Below, one piece after another: positions 46,759-56,283 of a stretch of DNA of 64,000 bases (position 1 is its first letter; each line of letters opens with the position of its first letter). Below the pieces are notes generated by a model. It saw only the letters and a program-made list of their open reading frames with translations. It searched no databases and was not told where the DNA came from. Source of the stretch: Piscinibacter sp047600445 (GTDB taxonomy: Bacteria > Pseudomonadota > Gammaproteobacteria > Burkholderiales > Burkholderiaceae_C); contig NZ_JASGKT010000002.1 of assembly GCF_047600445.1 (NCBI RefSeq), positions 1,550,001-1,614,000 on the forward strand, in the 5' to 3' direction. The position numbers and the translations under genes are program-made.

Positions 46759-49026
46759 TCAGCCCTTCACGCAGTCCACGTAGTAGCGCTTCGGCGCGCC
46801 CGGCACGCCGTCCTCGTCGGCGACCAGCCCGTGCACGTCGGTCGTGAAGCCGGGGAACGCGGCGTTGAACTCGCGCGTGAACTTCAGGTAGTCGACGATC
46901 TTCCGGTTGAAGCGCTCGCCGGGGATCAGCAGCGGGATGCCCGGCGGGTACGGCGTCAGCAAGGCGGTGGTGATGCGCCCTTCCAGCGCGTCGATGTCGA
47001 CACGCTCGGTGCGGCGCTGCGCGATGTGCGCGTAGGCGTCGCTCGGTTTCATCGCCGGGTGCAGGTTCGACAGGTACATCTCGGTGGTCAGCCGCGCGAT
47101 GTCGCCGCGCGCGTAGGTCTCGTGGATGCTCTGGCACAGGTCGCGCAGGCCCATGCGCTCGTAGCGCGGGTGCTGGGCGCAGAACTCCGGCAGGATCTTC
47201 CACATCGGCTGGTTGCGCGCGTAGTCGTCCTTGAACTGCTGCAGCGCGGTCAGCAGCGTGTTCCAGCGGCCCTTGGTGATGCCGATGGTGAACATGATGA
47301 AGAACGAATACAGGCCGGTCTTCTCGACCACCACGCCGTGCTCGGCGAGGAACTTGGTGACGATGGACGCCGGGATGCCGGTCTTGGCGAACTTGCCGGT
47401 CACGTCCAGCCCCGGGGTGATGATGGTGCTCTTGATCGGGTCGAGCAGGTTGAAGCCCTCGGCCAGGTCGCCGAAGCCGTGCCACTTCTCGCCGGCCTTG
47501 AGCATCCAGTCGGCGCTGGCGCCGATGCCCGAGGCGGCCAGCTTGTCGGGGCCCCAGACCTTGAACCACCAGTCGCCGCGGCCGTAGTCCTTCTCGACCT
47601 TGCGCATCGCGCGGCGGAAGTCGAGCGCCTCGAGGATGCTCTCCTCCACCAGCGCGGTGCCGCCGGGCGCCTCCATCATCGCCGCGGCCACGTCGCAGCT
47701 CGCGATGATCGCGTACTGCGGGCTGGTGCTGGTGTGCATCAGGTAGGCCTCGTTGAAGAGGTGGCGGTCGAGCTTGCGGTTGGCCGCGTCCTGCACCAGC
47801 ACCTGCGAGGCCTGGCTCAGCCCGGCCAGCAGCTTGTGCGTCGACTGCGTGGCGAAGACGAGCTGGTCCTTCGGCCGCTCGCGGTTCTTGCCCATCGCGT
47901 GGAAGGTGGCGTAGAACTTGTGGAAGGCGGCGTGCGGCAGCCAGGCCTCGTCGAAGTGCAGCGTGTCGATGTAGCCGTCGAGCGAGTGCTTGATGGTCTC
48001 GGTGTTGTAGAGCACGCCGTCGTAGGTGCTCTGCGTCAGCGTCAGGATGCGCGGCTTGATCCTGTCGGGGTCGACGCCGGCCAGCAGCGGGTTGGCGGCG
48101 ATCTTGCGCCGGATGGCCTCGGGCGTGAACTCGCGCTCGGGGATCGGGCCGATGATGCCGTAGTGGTTGCGCGTCGGCGGCAGGAACACCGGCACCGCGC
48201 CGGTCATGATGATCGAGTGCAGGATGGACTTGTGGCAGTTGCGGTCGACCACGACCACGTCGCCGGGCGCCACCGTGTGGTGCCACACCATCTTGTTCGA
48301 GGTGCTGGTGCCGTTGGTGACGAAGAAGCAGTGGTCGGCGTTGAAGATGCGCGCCGCGCCGCGCTCGGAAGCCGCCACCGGGCCGGTGTGGTCGAGCAGT
48401 TGCCCGAGCTCGTCGACCGCGTTGCACACGTCGGCGCGCAGCATGCTCTCGCCGAAGAACTGGTGGAACATGCGCCCCACCGGGCTCTTCAGGAAGGCGA
48501 CGCCGCCGCTGTGGCCGGGGCAGTGCCAGGAGTACGAGCCGTCCTGCGCGTAGTCGACCAGCGCGCGGAAGAACGGCGGCGCCAGTCCGTCGAGGTAGCT
48601 CTTGGCCTCGCGGATGATGTGGCGCGCGACGAACTCCGGCGTGTCCTCGAACATGTGGATGAAGCCGTGCAGCTCGCGCAGGATGTCGTTGGGCAGGTGC
48701 TGCGAGGTGCGCGTCTCGCCGTACAGGTAGATCGGGATCTCCGAGTTGCGGAAGCGGATCTCGCTGATGAACTTGCGCAGGTTCACCACCGCCGGGTCGA
48801 TCTCGGGGCCGGCGGAGAACTCCTCGTCGTCGATCGACAGGATGAAGGCGCTGGCGCGGCTTTGCTGCTGCGCGAACTGGCTCAGGTCGCCGTAGCTGGT
48901 GGCGCCCAGCACCTCGAAGCCCTCTTTCTCGATCGCCTGCGCGAGCGCGCGGATGCCGAGGCCGGACGCGTTCTCCGAACGGTAGTCCTCGTCGATGATG
49001 ACGATCGGGAAGCTGAAACGCAGCAT
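46759..49026 (-). CDS. Arginine/lysine/ornithine decarboxylase (AdiA/LdcC fold)
   Basis: A 755-residue PLP decarboxylase with the full three-part architecture. The N-terminal response-regulator-like wing is residues 1-130 (IVIIDEDYRSENASGLGIRALAQAIE). The PLP core has GTSTSNKMVWHH, D359 in TLHFDEAWLPHAAFHKFY and the cofactor lysine K398 in TQSTHKLLAGLSQ. The C-terminal domain contains the PYPPGIPLLIPGE signature. The first residues of the core (YSWHCPGHSGGVAF) fit the arginine/lysine group. If it is an arginine decarboxylase it would produce agmatine for the ureohydrolase at 11322; lysine or ornithine use remains possible. Followed after 4 bp by glk. Confidence 0.88.
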   Translation of the reverse strand: MLRFSFPIVIIDEDYRSENASGLGIRALAQAIEKEGFEVLGATSYGDLSQFAQQQSRASAFILSIDDEEFSAGPEIDPAVVNLRKFISEIRFRNSEIPIYLYGETRTSQHLPNDILRELHGFIHMFEDTPEFVARHIIREAKSYLDGLAPPFFRALVDYAQDGSYSWHCPGHSGGVAFLKSPVGRMFHQFFGESMLRADVCNAVDELGQLLDHTGPVAASERGAARIFNADHCFFVTNGTSTSNKMVWHHTVAPGDVVVVDRNCHKSILHSIIMTGAVPVFLPPTRNHYGIIGPIPEREFTPEAIRRKIAANPLLAGVDPDRIKPRILTLTQSTYDGVLYNTETIKHSLDGYIDTLHFDEAWLPHAAFHKFYATFHAMGKNRERPKDQLVFATQSTHKLLAGLSQASQVLVQDAANRKLDRHLFNEAYLMHTSTSPQYAIIASCDVAAAMMEAPGGTALVEESILEALDFRRAMRKVEKDYGRGDWWFKVWGPDKLAASGIGASADWMLKAGEKWHGFGDLAEGFNLLDPIKSTIITPGLDVTGKFAKTGIPASIVTKFLAEHGVVVEKTGLYSFFIMFTIGITKGRWNTLLTALQQFKDDYARNQPMWKILPEFCAQHPRYERMGLRDLCQSIHETYARGDIARLTTEMYLSNLHPAMKPSDAYAHIAQRRTERVDIDALEGRITTALLTPYPPGIPLLIPGERFNRKIVDYLKFTREFNAAFPGFTTDVHGLVADEDGVPGAPKRYYVDCVKG

Positions 49027-49124
49027 GGGCGGCCTCGGGGCGGTGGCGGTGGTCGAAAGAGCGCGCAGTGTAGGGCTTCGCGCCGGCCGTACACTGCGCG
49101 GCGTCGGGCTTCGAGGAGCAATGC

Positions 49125-49568
49125 ATGGACCTGTCTGCCGCCACGCTGTGGTGGGTGGCCGCCGGTGTCGCGGTGGCCGCGGAGCTGGCCACCGGAACCT
49201 TCTACCTGCTGATGATCGCGCTCGGCCTGGCCGCCGGCGCGCTGGCCGCGCACCTCGGCCTCGCGCCGTCCGCCCAGGTGGTCGTGGCCGCGCTGGTGGC
49301 CGCCGCCGCCACCGCGCTGTGGCACTTCAAGCGCGCGCGCCATCCGCGCTCGGCGCCGGCGGCGAGCAACCGCGACGTCAACCTCGACATCGGCGAGCGC
49401 GTGCTCGTCGAAGCCTGGGGCAGCGACGGCACCGCGCGCGTCAGCTACCGCGGCACGCAGTGGACCGCGCGTCTCGCGCCGGGCGCCGCGCGAACGGCCG
49501 GCGAGCACCGCGTCGCCGCGGTCGAAGGCAACTGGCTGGTGCTCGCGCCGGATTCCTCCTCCCACTGA
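49125..49568 (+). CDS. NfeD-family membrane protein
   Basis: A 147-residue protein with two to three TM helices (about 8-30, 32-45 and 48-65) and a soluble C-terminal OB-fold domain (NLDIGERVLVEAWGSDGTARVSYRGTQWTARL) typical of NfeD. These proteins partner with SPFH/stomatin proteins in membrane microdomains, and a stomatin-like gene follows 26 bp downstream. Confidence 0.9.
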   Translation: MDLSAATLWWVAAGVAVAAELATGTFYLLMIALGLAAGALAAHLGLAPSAQVVVAALVAAAATALWHFKRARHPRSAPAASNRDVNLDIGERVLVEAWGSDGTARVSYRGTQWTARLAPGAARTAGEHRVAAVEGNWLVLAPDSSSH

Positions 49569-49594
49569 TCCCATCCATCGAACGAGAGCCATCC

Positions 49595-50512
49595 ATGGAA
49601 ATCGCCCTGATCATCGCGGTCATCGCCGGCATCTTCATCGTCCGCACCTTCAAGATCGTGCCGCAGCAGCACGCCTGGGTGGTCGAGCGGCTCGGCAAGT
49701 ACGACCGCACGCTGACGCCGGGGCTGAAGTTCGTCGTGCCCTTCATCGAGCGCGTGGCCTACAAGCATTCGCTCAAGGAGGTGCCGCTGGACGTGCCGAG
49801 CCAGGTCTGCATCACCAAGGACAACACGCAGTTGCAGGTGGACGGCATCATCTACTTCCAGATCACCGACCCGATGCGCGCCAGCTACGGCTCGAGCAAC
49901 TACGTGGTCGCGATCACGCAACTGGCGCAGACGCTGCTGCGCTCGGTGATCGGCAAGATGGAGCTGGACAAGACCTTCGAGGAGCGCGACGCGATCAACG
50001 CCTCGGTGATCAGCGCGCTGGACGACGCGGCGGCCAACTGGGGCGTCAAGGTGCTGCGCTACGAGATCAAGGACCTGACGCCGCCGGCCGAGATCCTGCG
50101 CGCGATGCAGGCGCAGATCACCGCCGAGCGCGAGAAGCGCGCGCTGATCGCCGCCTCCGAGGGCCGCAAGCAGGAGCAGATCAACATCGCCAGCGGCGAG
50201 CGCGAGGCGTCGATCGCGCGCTCCGAGGGCGAACGCCAGGCCGAGATCAACAAGGCGCAGGGCGAGGCCGCCGCGATCACCGCGGTGGCCGACGCCACGG
50301 CCGACGCGATCCGCAAGATCGCCTCGGCGATCCAGTCGCCTGGCGGCGAGCAGGCGGTGCAGCTCAAGGTGGCCGAGAAGGCGGTGGACGCCTACGGCCA
50401 GTTGGCGCAGAAGAACAACACGATGATCGTGCCCGGCCACATGGGCGAGGTGTCGGCGCTGATCGGCACCGCGATGGCCTTGCTCAAGGGCAAGGGGCCG
50501 GGGGCGGGCTGA
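49595..50512 (+). CDS. SPFH/stomatin-like protein (QmcA-type)
   Basis: A 305-residue membrane-anchored SPFH protein. The N-terminal hairpin/TM MEIALIIAVIAGIFIV precedes the SPFH domain with VVERLGKYDRTLTPGLKFVVPFIERV and VCITKDNTQLQVDGIIYFQITD. A long charged coiled coil (AEREKRALIAASEGRKQEQINIASGEREASIARSEGERQAEI) and the C-terminal QLAQKNNTMIVPGHMGEVSALIG complete it. It scaffolds membrane domains and often modulates FtsH or other proteases. Paired with NfeD upstream. Confidence 0.93.
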   Translation: MEIALIIAVIAGIFIVRTFKIVPQQHAWVVERLGKYDRTLTPGLKFVVPFIERVAYKHSLKEVPLDVPSQVCITKDNTQLQVDGIIYFQITDPMRASYGSSNYVVAITQLAQTLLRSVIGKMELDKTFEERDAINASVISALDDAAANWGVKVLRYEIKDLTPPAEILRAMQAQITAEREKRALIAASEGRKQEQINIASGEREASIARSEGERQAEINKAQGEAAAITAVADATADAIRKIASAIQSPGGEQAVQLKVAEKAVDAYGQLAQKNNTMIVPGHMGEVSALIGTAMALLKGKGPGAG

Positions 50513-50541
50513 GGCCGGCGCTCGGCCGTTCAGCACCACTT

Positions 50542-50557
50542 TGTGACAACCATCACC
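50542..50557. promoter_or_regulatory. CRP/Vfr-like box upstream of impA
   Basis: TGTGA (50542-50546), 6 bp, then TCACC (50553-50557): nine of the ten core bases of the CRP consensus TGTGA-N6-TCACA. It lies 97 bp upstream of the metalloprotease start in a comparatively AT-rich gap. Confidence 0.45.
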
Positions 50558-50654
50558 AGGAACAAACGGCATTTCCCGCCAGCGTTGATACGATTTTCCC
50601 CACTTCGACCCGGCGGGTCGGAGCAACAACGAGATCACGACGGGGAGGCGGGAA

Positions 50655-53432
50655 TTGCGCAGGATCGCTGCATCGACACTGCTGTTGCTGGGCCTGCTGA
50701 CCGCTTGCGGCGGCGGCGGTGGTGGAAACGGAAGCGGAAGCGGCACGCCGGACAACGGCACCGGCACGACGCCGGCACCCGCGCCCGCCCCGACGCAACC
50801 CTCACCAGGGCCGGCCAACGGCATCGATGCCGCGCTCGCCAGCGGCGATCCATCCGCGCTGACCGATGCGCAAGCCCTCATGGCCCGGGCCCTCGACCAT
50901 GCGCGCACACTGGCGCAGCAGCAGGCCGCCCGCATCGGCGCGCTGTATGCCGGCGTCAGCAGCGAATACCTGCCCGGCGCCAGCAGCCAGTTCATCGTGC
51001 CCGGCAACCCGGAGTCCGCCCAGCCGCTGATCGTCGGTGACGGCGGGCAGCGGCTGGCCGCGATCAGCACGGCGCACGGCGGCCGCGCCGCCGGCTACGG
51101 CGAGAACGTGCTCGCGCAGTTTCGCGGCAACGCCAACCTGAACCACGCCCCCGCGTTCCGCCGCCTGCTGGCCTGGCTGGCGAGCGGCCATGCCGACAGC
51201 GCGCTGCCGGCGCCGCTGAACCTGAGCATCGTCGGCCTGTCCGCGAAGGACACCCTGGACGGCCTCGCCAAGGCCGGCGTCAGCGCCAAGGATGCGGCCT
51301 GCGACGCGCTGGCCGACAGCGCCTGCGCGGCCGGCATGGCGCTGGTGATCGTCGGCGGCGACGTCGCCGCGAGCGACACGCTGACCGCCCGCATCCGTGA
51401 CCTGCTGCAAGCCGGCAAGCCGGTGCTGTACGTGCACGACAACGGCTGGGGCGACAGCCCCTCCGGCCGCCAGGTGCTGGCGGCCATGGACCTGGAGCTG
51501 GGCGGCTACGGCGGCAACTTCTGGGACGAGGACAAGGTGGCGGCCGGGCGCAGCAGCAGCGCCAACGAGAAGGCGACCGCGCAGTTCGGCGCCATCCTGC
51601 CGCTGCTGGAGCGGCTGGCCGGGAACACGCTGCGCACCAACTACGACTGGAGCCCTTGCAGCGACACCGACTGCGACGAGGTGACCGCCTTTGACGCCGA
51701 CGTGCTGGCGCCGGCCGAAGACGTGCGCGGCCAGCTCGATGCCTTCAACAGCGCCGGCCGCAACCTGTTCACCACGCCGAACACCACGCTGTTGCGGCTG
51801 CTCTCGCTGTGGGCCGACACGGTGCGCAAGCAGATCGCCTACCCGCTCGACAAGGCCGCCAAACCGGCCGATTTCCAGCGCGCGGTGATCGCCGATGCCT
51901 GGGTCAGCTATGTGCGCCATGCCGGCGGGCGCCAAACCGATCTCGGCTCCTACCTCGGCGGCAAGGCGGCCACGCTGCCGGTGTCCAGCGCCGACGAGAC
52001 GGTGAAGGTCACCCTCACCGGCGCCGACGGCTTCACCGCCATCGGCCGCTTCGCCGCGCCGGGGCAGCCGCTGCAGGTGACGCTGCTCGACGCCGGCCAG
52101 GCCAGCGTGGCGCTGCGCATCAACACACAGCGCAGCGGCTCCACCAAGTGGGGCAGCAGCCGCGACTACACCCGGCCGCGTTACCTGGCCAGCCCCGCCA
52201 TCCGCCTGGCCGGCAATGCGCCGGTGCCGGTGGTCACGCCCTACGGCGGGCTGCTGCAACTGCAATTCAGCGGCGCCACGCCCGGCCAGGTGGTGACGCT
52301 GCGGCTGCGCGGCGCGGCGCGCCAGCCCTTCCTCGACCTGACCGCCAACGGCGATCGGGCCGCCTTCGTCACCGCGCTCGCCGACACGCCGTTCGAATGG
52401 GCCGAGATCAAGCTCGCCGGCCTGGAAGCGCACACCCGCGTGGACATGCTGCGCGAGGTGATCAACGACACGCCTTATCAGGGCAACGTGGACCGGTATC
52501 TCGACGAGATGGTGAACCTGTTCTTCGAGAGCGACTACGACCTGGCCGGCTTCGCCCGCGGTGGCCGCAGCCTGCCCGACGCGGTGCGATCGTTCTGCGC
52601 CGCACGCGGCTGGAACTGCACCGATGCCACGCTGCATCGCGGCCCCGGCACCCAGCACGTGAACGCCGACGTCTACGCGCAGTGCGGCATCGGCTGCTCC
52701 GGCAACCCCTATGACCAGACCTGGGGCGTCACCCCGCGCGGCTGGGGCGAGAGCCACGAACTGGGCCACAACCTGCAGCTCGGCGAGCTGGATGTCTATG
52801 GCGGACGCAGCGGCGAGGTCTCGAACAACCTGTTCCCGCTGCACAAGAAGTGGCGCCTGTTCCGCGAACTGGGCGTGAACGAGGAGAACGCCCGCGTGAG
52901 CTACCGCAGCGCCTTCGACCGGATCGTCGCCGCCAAGGCGAACGCCACGCCGGTCCAGGCCGCCTACCAGGCCCTGTGGGCCGACGACCGCTACGCGGCG
53001 CAGAACGGCGAGCGCCTGGCGTTCTACATGCAGTGGGTGCACCACTGGGCCGAGCGCACCGGCAACGTCACCCAGGGCTGGAACATCGTCACCCTGCTCT
53101 ACCTGCATGCCCGCCAGCTCGCCGCCGGCGCCGCCTCGGGCGCCGAATGGGACGCCAAGAAGGCGGCGCTCGGCTACGGCCAGTACACCAGCCGGCCGAA
53201 GACCGACGGCAACGACAACCTGCTGCTGGCGCTGTCCACCATCACGCAGCGCGACCAGCGCGCGACCTTCGACCTGTGGGGCGTCAAGTACTCGGCCGCC
53301 GCTTCCAACCAGGTCGACAGCTATCGCTACGACGCGCAGCCGGCGTTCTTCTACGCCAACACCGGCACCAACGACCACGGCACGGTGCGCAAGGTGGACA
53401 TGACGGTGGCGAAGCCGGCCTGGCCGTTCTGA
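50655..53432 (+). CDS. impA: ImpA-family secreted metalloprotease (lipoprotein, M88/M60-like)
   Basis: A 925-residue exported zinc protease similar in size and layout to Pseudomonas aeruginosa IMPa, which cleaves next to O-glycosylated residues of glycoproteins. The start is a TTG at 50655 after a GGGGAGG ribosome-binding site. It is required because it begins an ideal lipoprotein signal, MRRIAASTLLLLGLLTAC, with lipobox Cys18. A Gly/Ser/Thr/Pro linker (19-55) follows, then N-terminal domains (about 60-600) and the gluzincin catalytic domain with HELGHNLQ (701-708; HExxH plus following residues). LSFGKP-type M60 motifs are not seen, matching ImpA rather than SslE. It converges on a diguanylate cyclase gene 6 bp away. 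Confidence 0.88.
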   Translation: MRRIAASTLLLLGLLTACGGGGGGNGSGSGTPDNGTGTTPAPAPAPTQPSPGPANGIDAALASGDPSALTDAQALMARALDHARTLAQQQAARIGALYAGVSSEYLPGASSQFIVPGNPESAQPLIVGDGGQRLAAISTAHGGRAAGYGENVLAQFRGNANLNHAPAFRRLLAWLASGHADSALPAPLNLSIVGLSAKDTLDGLAKAGVSAKDAACDALADSACAAGMALVIVGGDVAASDTLTARIRDLLQAGKPVLYVHDNGWGDSPSGRQVLAAMDLELGGYGGNFWDEDKVAAGRSSSANEKATAQFGAILPLLERLAGNTLRTNYDWSPCSDTDCDEVTAFDADVLAPAEDVRGQLDAFNSAGRNLFTTPNTTLLRLLSLWADTVRKQIAYPLDKAAKPADFQRAVIADAWVSYVRHAGGRQTDLGSYLGGKAATLPVSSADETVKVTLTGADGFTAIGRFAAPGQPLQVTLLDAGQASVALRINTQRSGSTKWGSSRDYTRPRYLASPAIRLAGNAPVPVVTPYGGLLQLQFSGATPGQVVTLRLRGAARQPFLDLTANGDRAAFVTALADTPFEWAEIKLAGLEAHTRVDMLREVINDTPYQGNVDRYLDEMVNLFFESDYDLAGFARGGRSLPDAVRSFCAARGWNCTDATLHRGPGTQHVNADVYAQCGIGCSGNPYDQTWGVTPRGWGESHELGHNLQLGELDVYGGRSGEVSNNLFPLHKKWRLFRELGVNEENARVSYRSAFDRIVAAKANATPVQAAYQALWADDRYAAQNGERLAFYMQWVHHWAERTGNVTQGWNIVTLLYLHARQLAAGAASGAEWDAKKAALGYGQYTSRPKTDGNDNLLLALSTITQRDQRATFDLWGVKYSAAASNQVDSYRYDAQPAFFYANTGTNDHGTVRKVDMTVAKPAWPF

Positions 53433-53438
53433 GCCCCT

Positions 53439-55355
53439 TCAGGACTCGACCCTGTCGCGCCCCAGCGCCTTGGCGCGGTACAGCGCCGCATCGGCGCGGG
53501 CGAACAGGCTGTCGCGGGTGTCGCCCGGCTGCGCTTCGGCGATGCCGATGCTGGTGCTGATGCGCAGCTCGGGCGCGACGTCGGGCAGGCGCACGGCGCG
53601 CGTGGCGTTCAGCAGGCGTTCGGCGATGGTGCGCGCCAGCGCGTTCGACGCGCCCGTGCAGACCATCATGAACTCCTCGCCACCGAAGCGGCCCAGCGCG
53701 TCGTCCCCGCGCAGATGCGCCTTCCATGCGGCGGTGGCGGCGCGCAGCACCGCGTCGCCCGTGGCATGGCCGTAGCGGTCGTTGATGGTCTTGAAGTGGT
53801 CCAGGTCGAGCACCAGCAGCGCGAGCGGCGCGCCGGTGCGCGCCGCCCGGGCCAGCGCGGTGTCGACGATGCGTTCGATGACGCGCCGGTTGGCCACGCC
53901 GGTGAGCTGGTCGGTCATCGCCAGCGTGCGCAAGTGGCGCGAACGGCGCTGCTGCCGCAGCGCCAGCGCCGCCAGCACGACGATCAGCAGCGCACCCAGC
54001 ACCAGCGCCGCCGTCTGCCAGGCGCGCGCACGCTCCAGCGCGGCGACGTGCCGGCGCTGGGCCTCGGCCTCGACGCGCAACTGCCGGTTCTCCAGCTCGC
54101 GCGTGCGCAACTCGTGCTCGGAAGCCAGCAGCCGGTTCTGCTCCAACTGCATCCTGCGCTGCAGGCCGGCCTGCAGCTCGCTGTAGCGCTTGAAGTCGTC
54201 CAGCGCCGCGGCGCTGCGCCCCAGCGCTTCCTCGCTGGCGGCCATCGACTGGTAGGTCCAGGCCAGGTAGCGCTCGTTGCCCTCGCGCTGCATCAGCGGC
54301 AGCGCCTGGCGGTAGATCGTCAGCGCCTGCTGGTGCCGGCCCTGTCCGGCCAGCGCCTGGCCGGTGAGCAGCCGCAGCATGCCTTCGTTCTGGGTGATGC
54401 CGGCCGCGGCAAAACCGGCGCGCGCCTGTTCCAGCGTGGCCAGCGCCGTACCGTGCCGGCCCTGCGCCACCTGGGCCGAGGCGAGGCCGAGGCGAGCATA
54501 GGCGGCCCGGTCGCCGTGGCCGTGTTCGCCCGCCACCTCGACCGCACGCTCGAACGCCGCCTGCGCCTTGTCCGGCGACTCCGCCTCGGCATGCAGGTGG
54601 CCGAGCTGGATCAGGATGCCCGCCACGCCCTGCCAGTCCTGCCGCGCCTGTGTGCGCGCCATCGACTCGTTGAAATACTGCTCGGCGTGCGACCAGTCGC
54701 CGATGCGGCGGTAGGTGGTGGCCAGGCGCAGCAGCAAGGCGTCGACTTCGTGGTCGATGCCGGCGTCGCGGAAGGCCGTGCGCGCGCGCTGGTAGTCCAG
54801 CAGCGCCTTGGCCTGTTCGCCCACGCGCGACAGCAGGCTGCCGCGCACCATCAGCGCCTCGCCCAGCAGTTGCGGCTGCTGCGCGCTCTCCAGCAGCGCC
54901 ACGGCCTTGTCGATCTCCACCAGCGCCTGCTTCGGGCCTTGCAGCGGCAACACGTAGGCGGTGATGCAGATCAGGCCGCGGCCTTGCGCCGGCACGTCGT
55001 TCACCGCCTGCGCGAGGGTCAAGGCCTCCCGGGAATAGGCCAGCGCGCGTTCGTTGTCGCTCCAGCGCTTGCTGCCGCAATCCACCGAGCGGAAGCGTGC
55101 GTCGCGCAGCGCATCGCCCGCGGGCAGCAGCGCGCGCAGCCGCTCCACCTTGGCGGCGGTGACGTCGTGGCGCAGGTCCAGCGAGGCGGGGCCGGTGATC
55201 TCGGCGTACAGCGCATCGAAGGGCTGCGTCGCCGCGCCGACGTCCGAGGCCGCCCAGGCCATCGGCGACAGGGCCAGCAGCCCGGCCAGCAACAGCCCGG
55301 CCAGCCACGGCGCTGCGGGGCCGTGGCGAAGAGGGATTGCTCCTGGCGTCGTCAT
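53439..55355 (-). CDS. TPR-containing membrane diguanylate cyclase
   Basis: A 638-residue signalling protein that makes cyclic di-GMP. The signal/leader is at 1-36, then a periplasmic region of helical TPR-like repeats (about 60-400, for example LLRLATTYRRIGDWSHAEQYFNESM), a coiled coil, one TM helix (about 450-470, TAALVLGALLIVVLAALAL), and a GGDEF domain. The active site is GGEEF (558-562), and an RxxD inhibitory site (RGDD, 549-552) stands five residues before it, so the enzyme should be active and product-inhibited. It converges with impA and is divergent from tRNA-Ser. The layout resembles other periplasmic-TPR sensors whose ligand is unknown. Confidence 0.9.
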   Translation of the reverse strand: MTTPGAIPLRHGPAAPWLAGLLLAGLLALSPMAWAASDVGAATQPFDALYAEITGPASLDLRHDVTAAKVERLRALLPAGDALRDARFRSVDCGSKRWSDNERALAYSREALTLAQAVNDVPAQGRGLICITAYVLPLQGPKQALVEIDKAVALLESAQQPQLLGEALMVRGSLLSRVGEQAKALLDYQRARTAFRDAGIDHEVDALLLRLATTYRRIGDWSHAEQYFNESMARTQARQDWQGVAGILIQLGHLHAEAESPDKAQAAFERAVEVAGEHGHGDRAAYARLGLASAQVAQGRHGTALATLEQARAGFAAAGITQNEGMLRLLTGQALAGQGRHQQALTIYRQALPLMQREGNERYLAWTYQSMAASEEALGRSAAALDDFKRYSELQAGLQRRMQLEQNRLLASEHELRTRELENRQLRVEAEAQRRHVAALERARAWQTAALVLGALLIVVLAALALRQQRRSRHLRTLAMTDQLTGVANRRVIERIVDTALARAARTGAPLALLVLDLDHFKTINDRYGHATGDAVLRAATAAWKAHLRGDDALGRFGGEEFMMVCTGASNALARTIAERLLNATRAVRLPDVAPELRISTSIGIAEAQPGDTRDSLFARADAALYRAKALGRDRVES

Positions 55356-55437
55356 CGACGGGGATCGTAGCCGGCATGCCGCCGACCGGCCTCCGAACGG
55401 GCTTCGCGCGAAGGCGATCGGCTAAAATCGTGGCTTC

Positions 55438-55528
55438 GGAGAGATGGATGAGTGGTTTAAGTCGCACGCCTGGAAAGCGTGTGTGGGTTAACAGCCCACC
55501 GCGGGTTCGAATCCCGCTCTCTCCGCCA
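55438..55528 (+). tRNA. tRNA-Ser (anticodon GGA)
   Basis: A class-II tRNA of 91 nt including the encoded CCA (55526-55528). The 7-bp acceptor stem GGAGAGA/TCTCTCC is perfect. The anticodon stem CACGC/GCGTG encloses the loop CTGGAAA with anticodon GGA (55472-55474), which reads TCC/TCT serine codons. The long variable arm GTGGGTTAACAGCCCAC and the T-loop GGTTCGAATCC are intact. A TAAAAT box ends 9 bp before the first base and is a plausible -10 element. Confidence 0.97.
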
Positions 55529-55632
55529 CGCCACCGCCGCTGACTCCCCTGCTGCGCTCGCCGCAGCGAGTTGTTGCGATTGCAGCCGCGGCGGCTTTCC
55601 GCGGCCACCCCACCCGGCATAGACTCGCGGCG

Positions 55633-56259
55633 ATGAGCGACAAGCCCTCAGACGCCGAACCTGCAGCGCCCGCCGAGCCTCGCCCGGCCGACGCCGGCCC
55701 GCGCACCGAGCCCGCGCAGCCGGTTCCGGTCGAAGCCGCGACGCCGTTCAAGCGCATGCCCCACGTGCCCAAGCGCCGCAGCGGCTGGGAGGCGTTCAGC
55801 GTGCCGCTGCCGCTGCAGTTCGCCATCGCGGTGATCCTCGGCGTGCTGATCGCCACCGCCATCGCCGCCGCCTACGTGAAGTGGAACGCGCGCGTCACCG
55901 CCGAGGCGAACGCACGCGCCACGCAGGAGGAGATCGAGCGCATCGCGCGCGAACGCGAGCGGCAGCTCGAAGCCGAGCAGAGCGCCGCCGCCGAGCGCCA
56001 GCGCAAGGCGGCCGACGAGGAGCGCCAGCGCATCGAGCGCGCGCGCGAGGAGCAGCGCCTGGCCGAGGAGGCGCAGCGCGCCAGCCAGGGCGAGGCCGAG
56101 CGCATGGAGAAGGCTTTCGCCGCCAGCTACCGCAAGCCGCCCGGCTGCGCCGACTCGGGCTCGCTGGCCTGCGCCAACCACTACATCCGCGCCCGGCGCG
56201 CCTTCGAGGCGCAGTACCTGCGCGAACGCGCGCGCCAGCGCGCGGCCTCGGCGCCGTAG
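55633..56259 (+). CDS. Membrane-anchored coiled-coil protein of unknown function
   Basis: A 208-residue protein not assigned to a known family. Residues 1-50 are Pro/Ala/Glu-rich and cytoplasmic in character. A single TM helix (about 61-82, LQFAIAVILGVLIATAIAAAYV) follows, then a long highly charged coiled coil (about 90-155, Arg/Glu/Gln-rich), and a C-terminal segment with two cysteines (PPGCADSGSLACANHYIRARRAFEAQYL) that may form a disulfide. The ATG at 55633 follows tRNA-Ser by 104 bp. The gene converges with glgA. No neighbour suggests a role. Confidence 0.75.
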   Translation: MSDKPSDAEPAAPAEPRPADAGPRTEPAQPVPVEAATPFKRMPHVPKRRSGWEAFSVPLPLQFAIAVILGVLIATAIAAAYVKWNARVTAEANARATQEEIERIARERERQLEAEQSAAAERQRKAADEERQRIERAREEQRLAEEAQRASQGEAERMEKAFAASYRKPPGCADSGSLACANHYIRARRAFEAQYLRERARQRAASAP

Positions 56260-56283
56260 CCGCCCCCTCGCCCTCCCTGCGAT

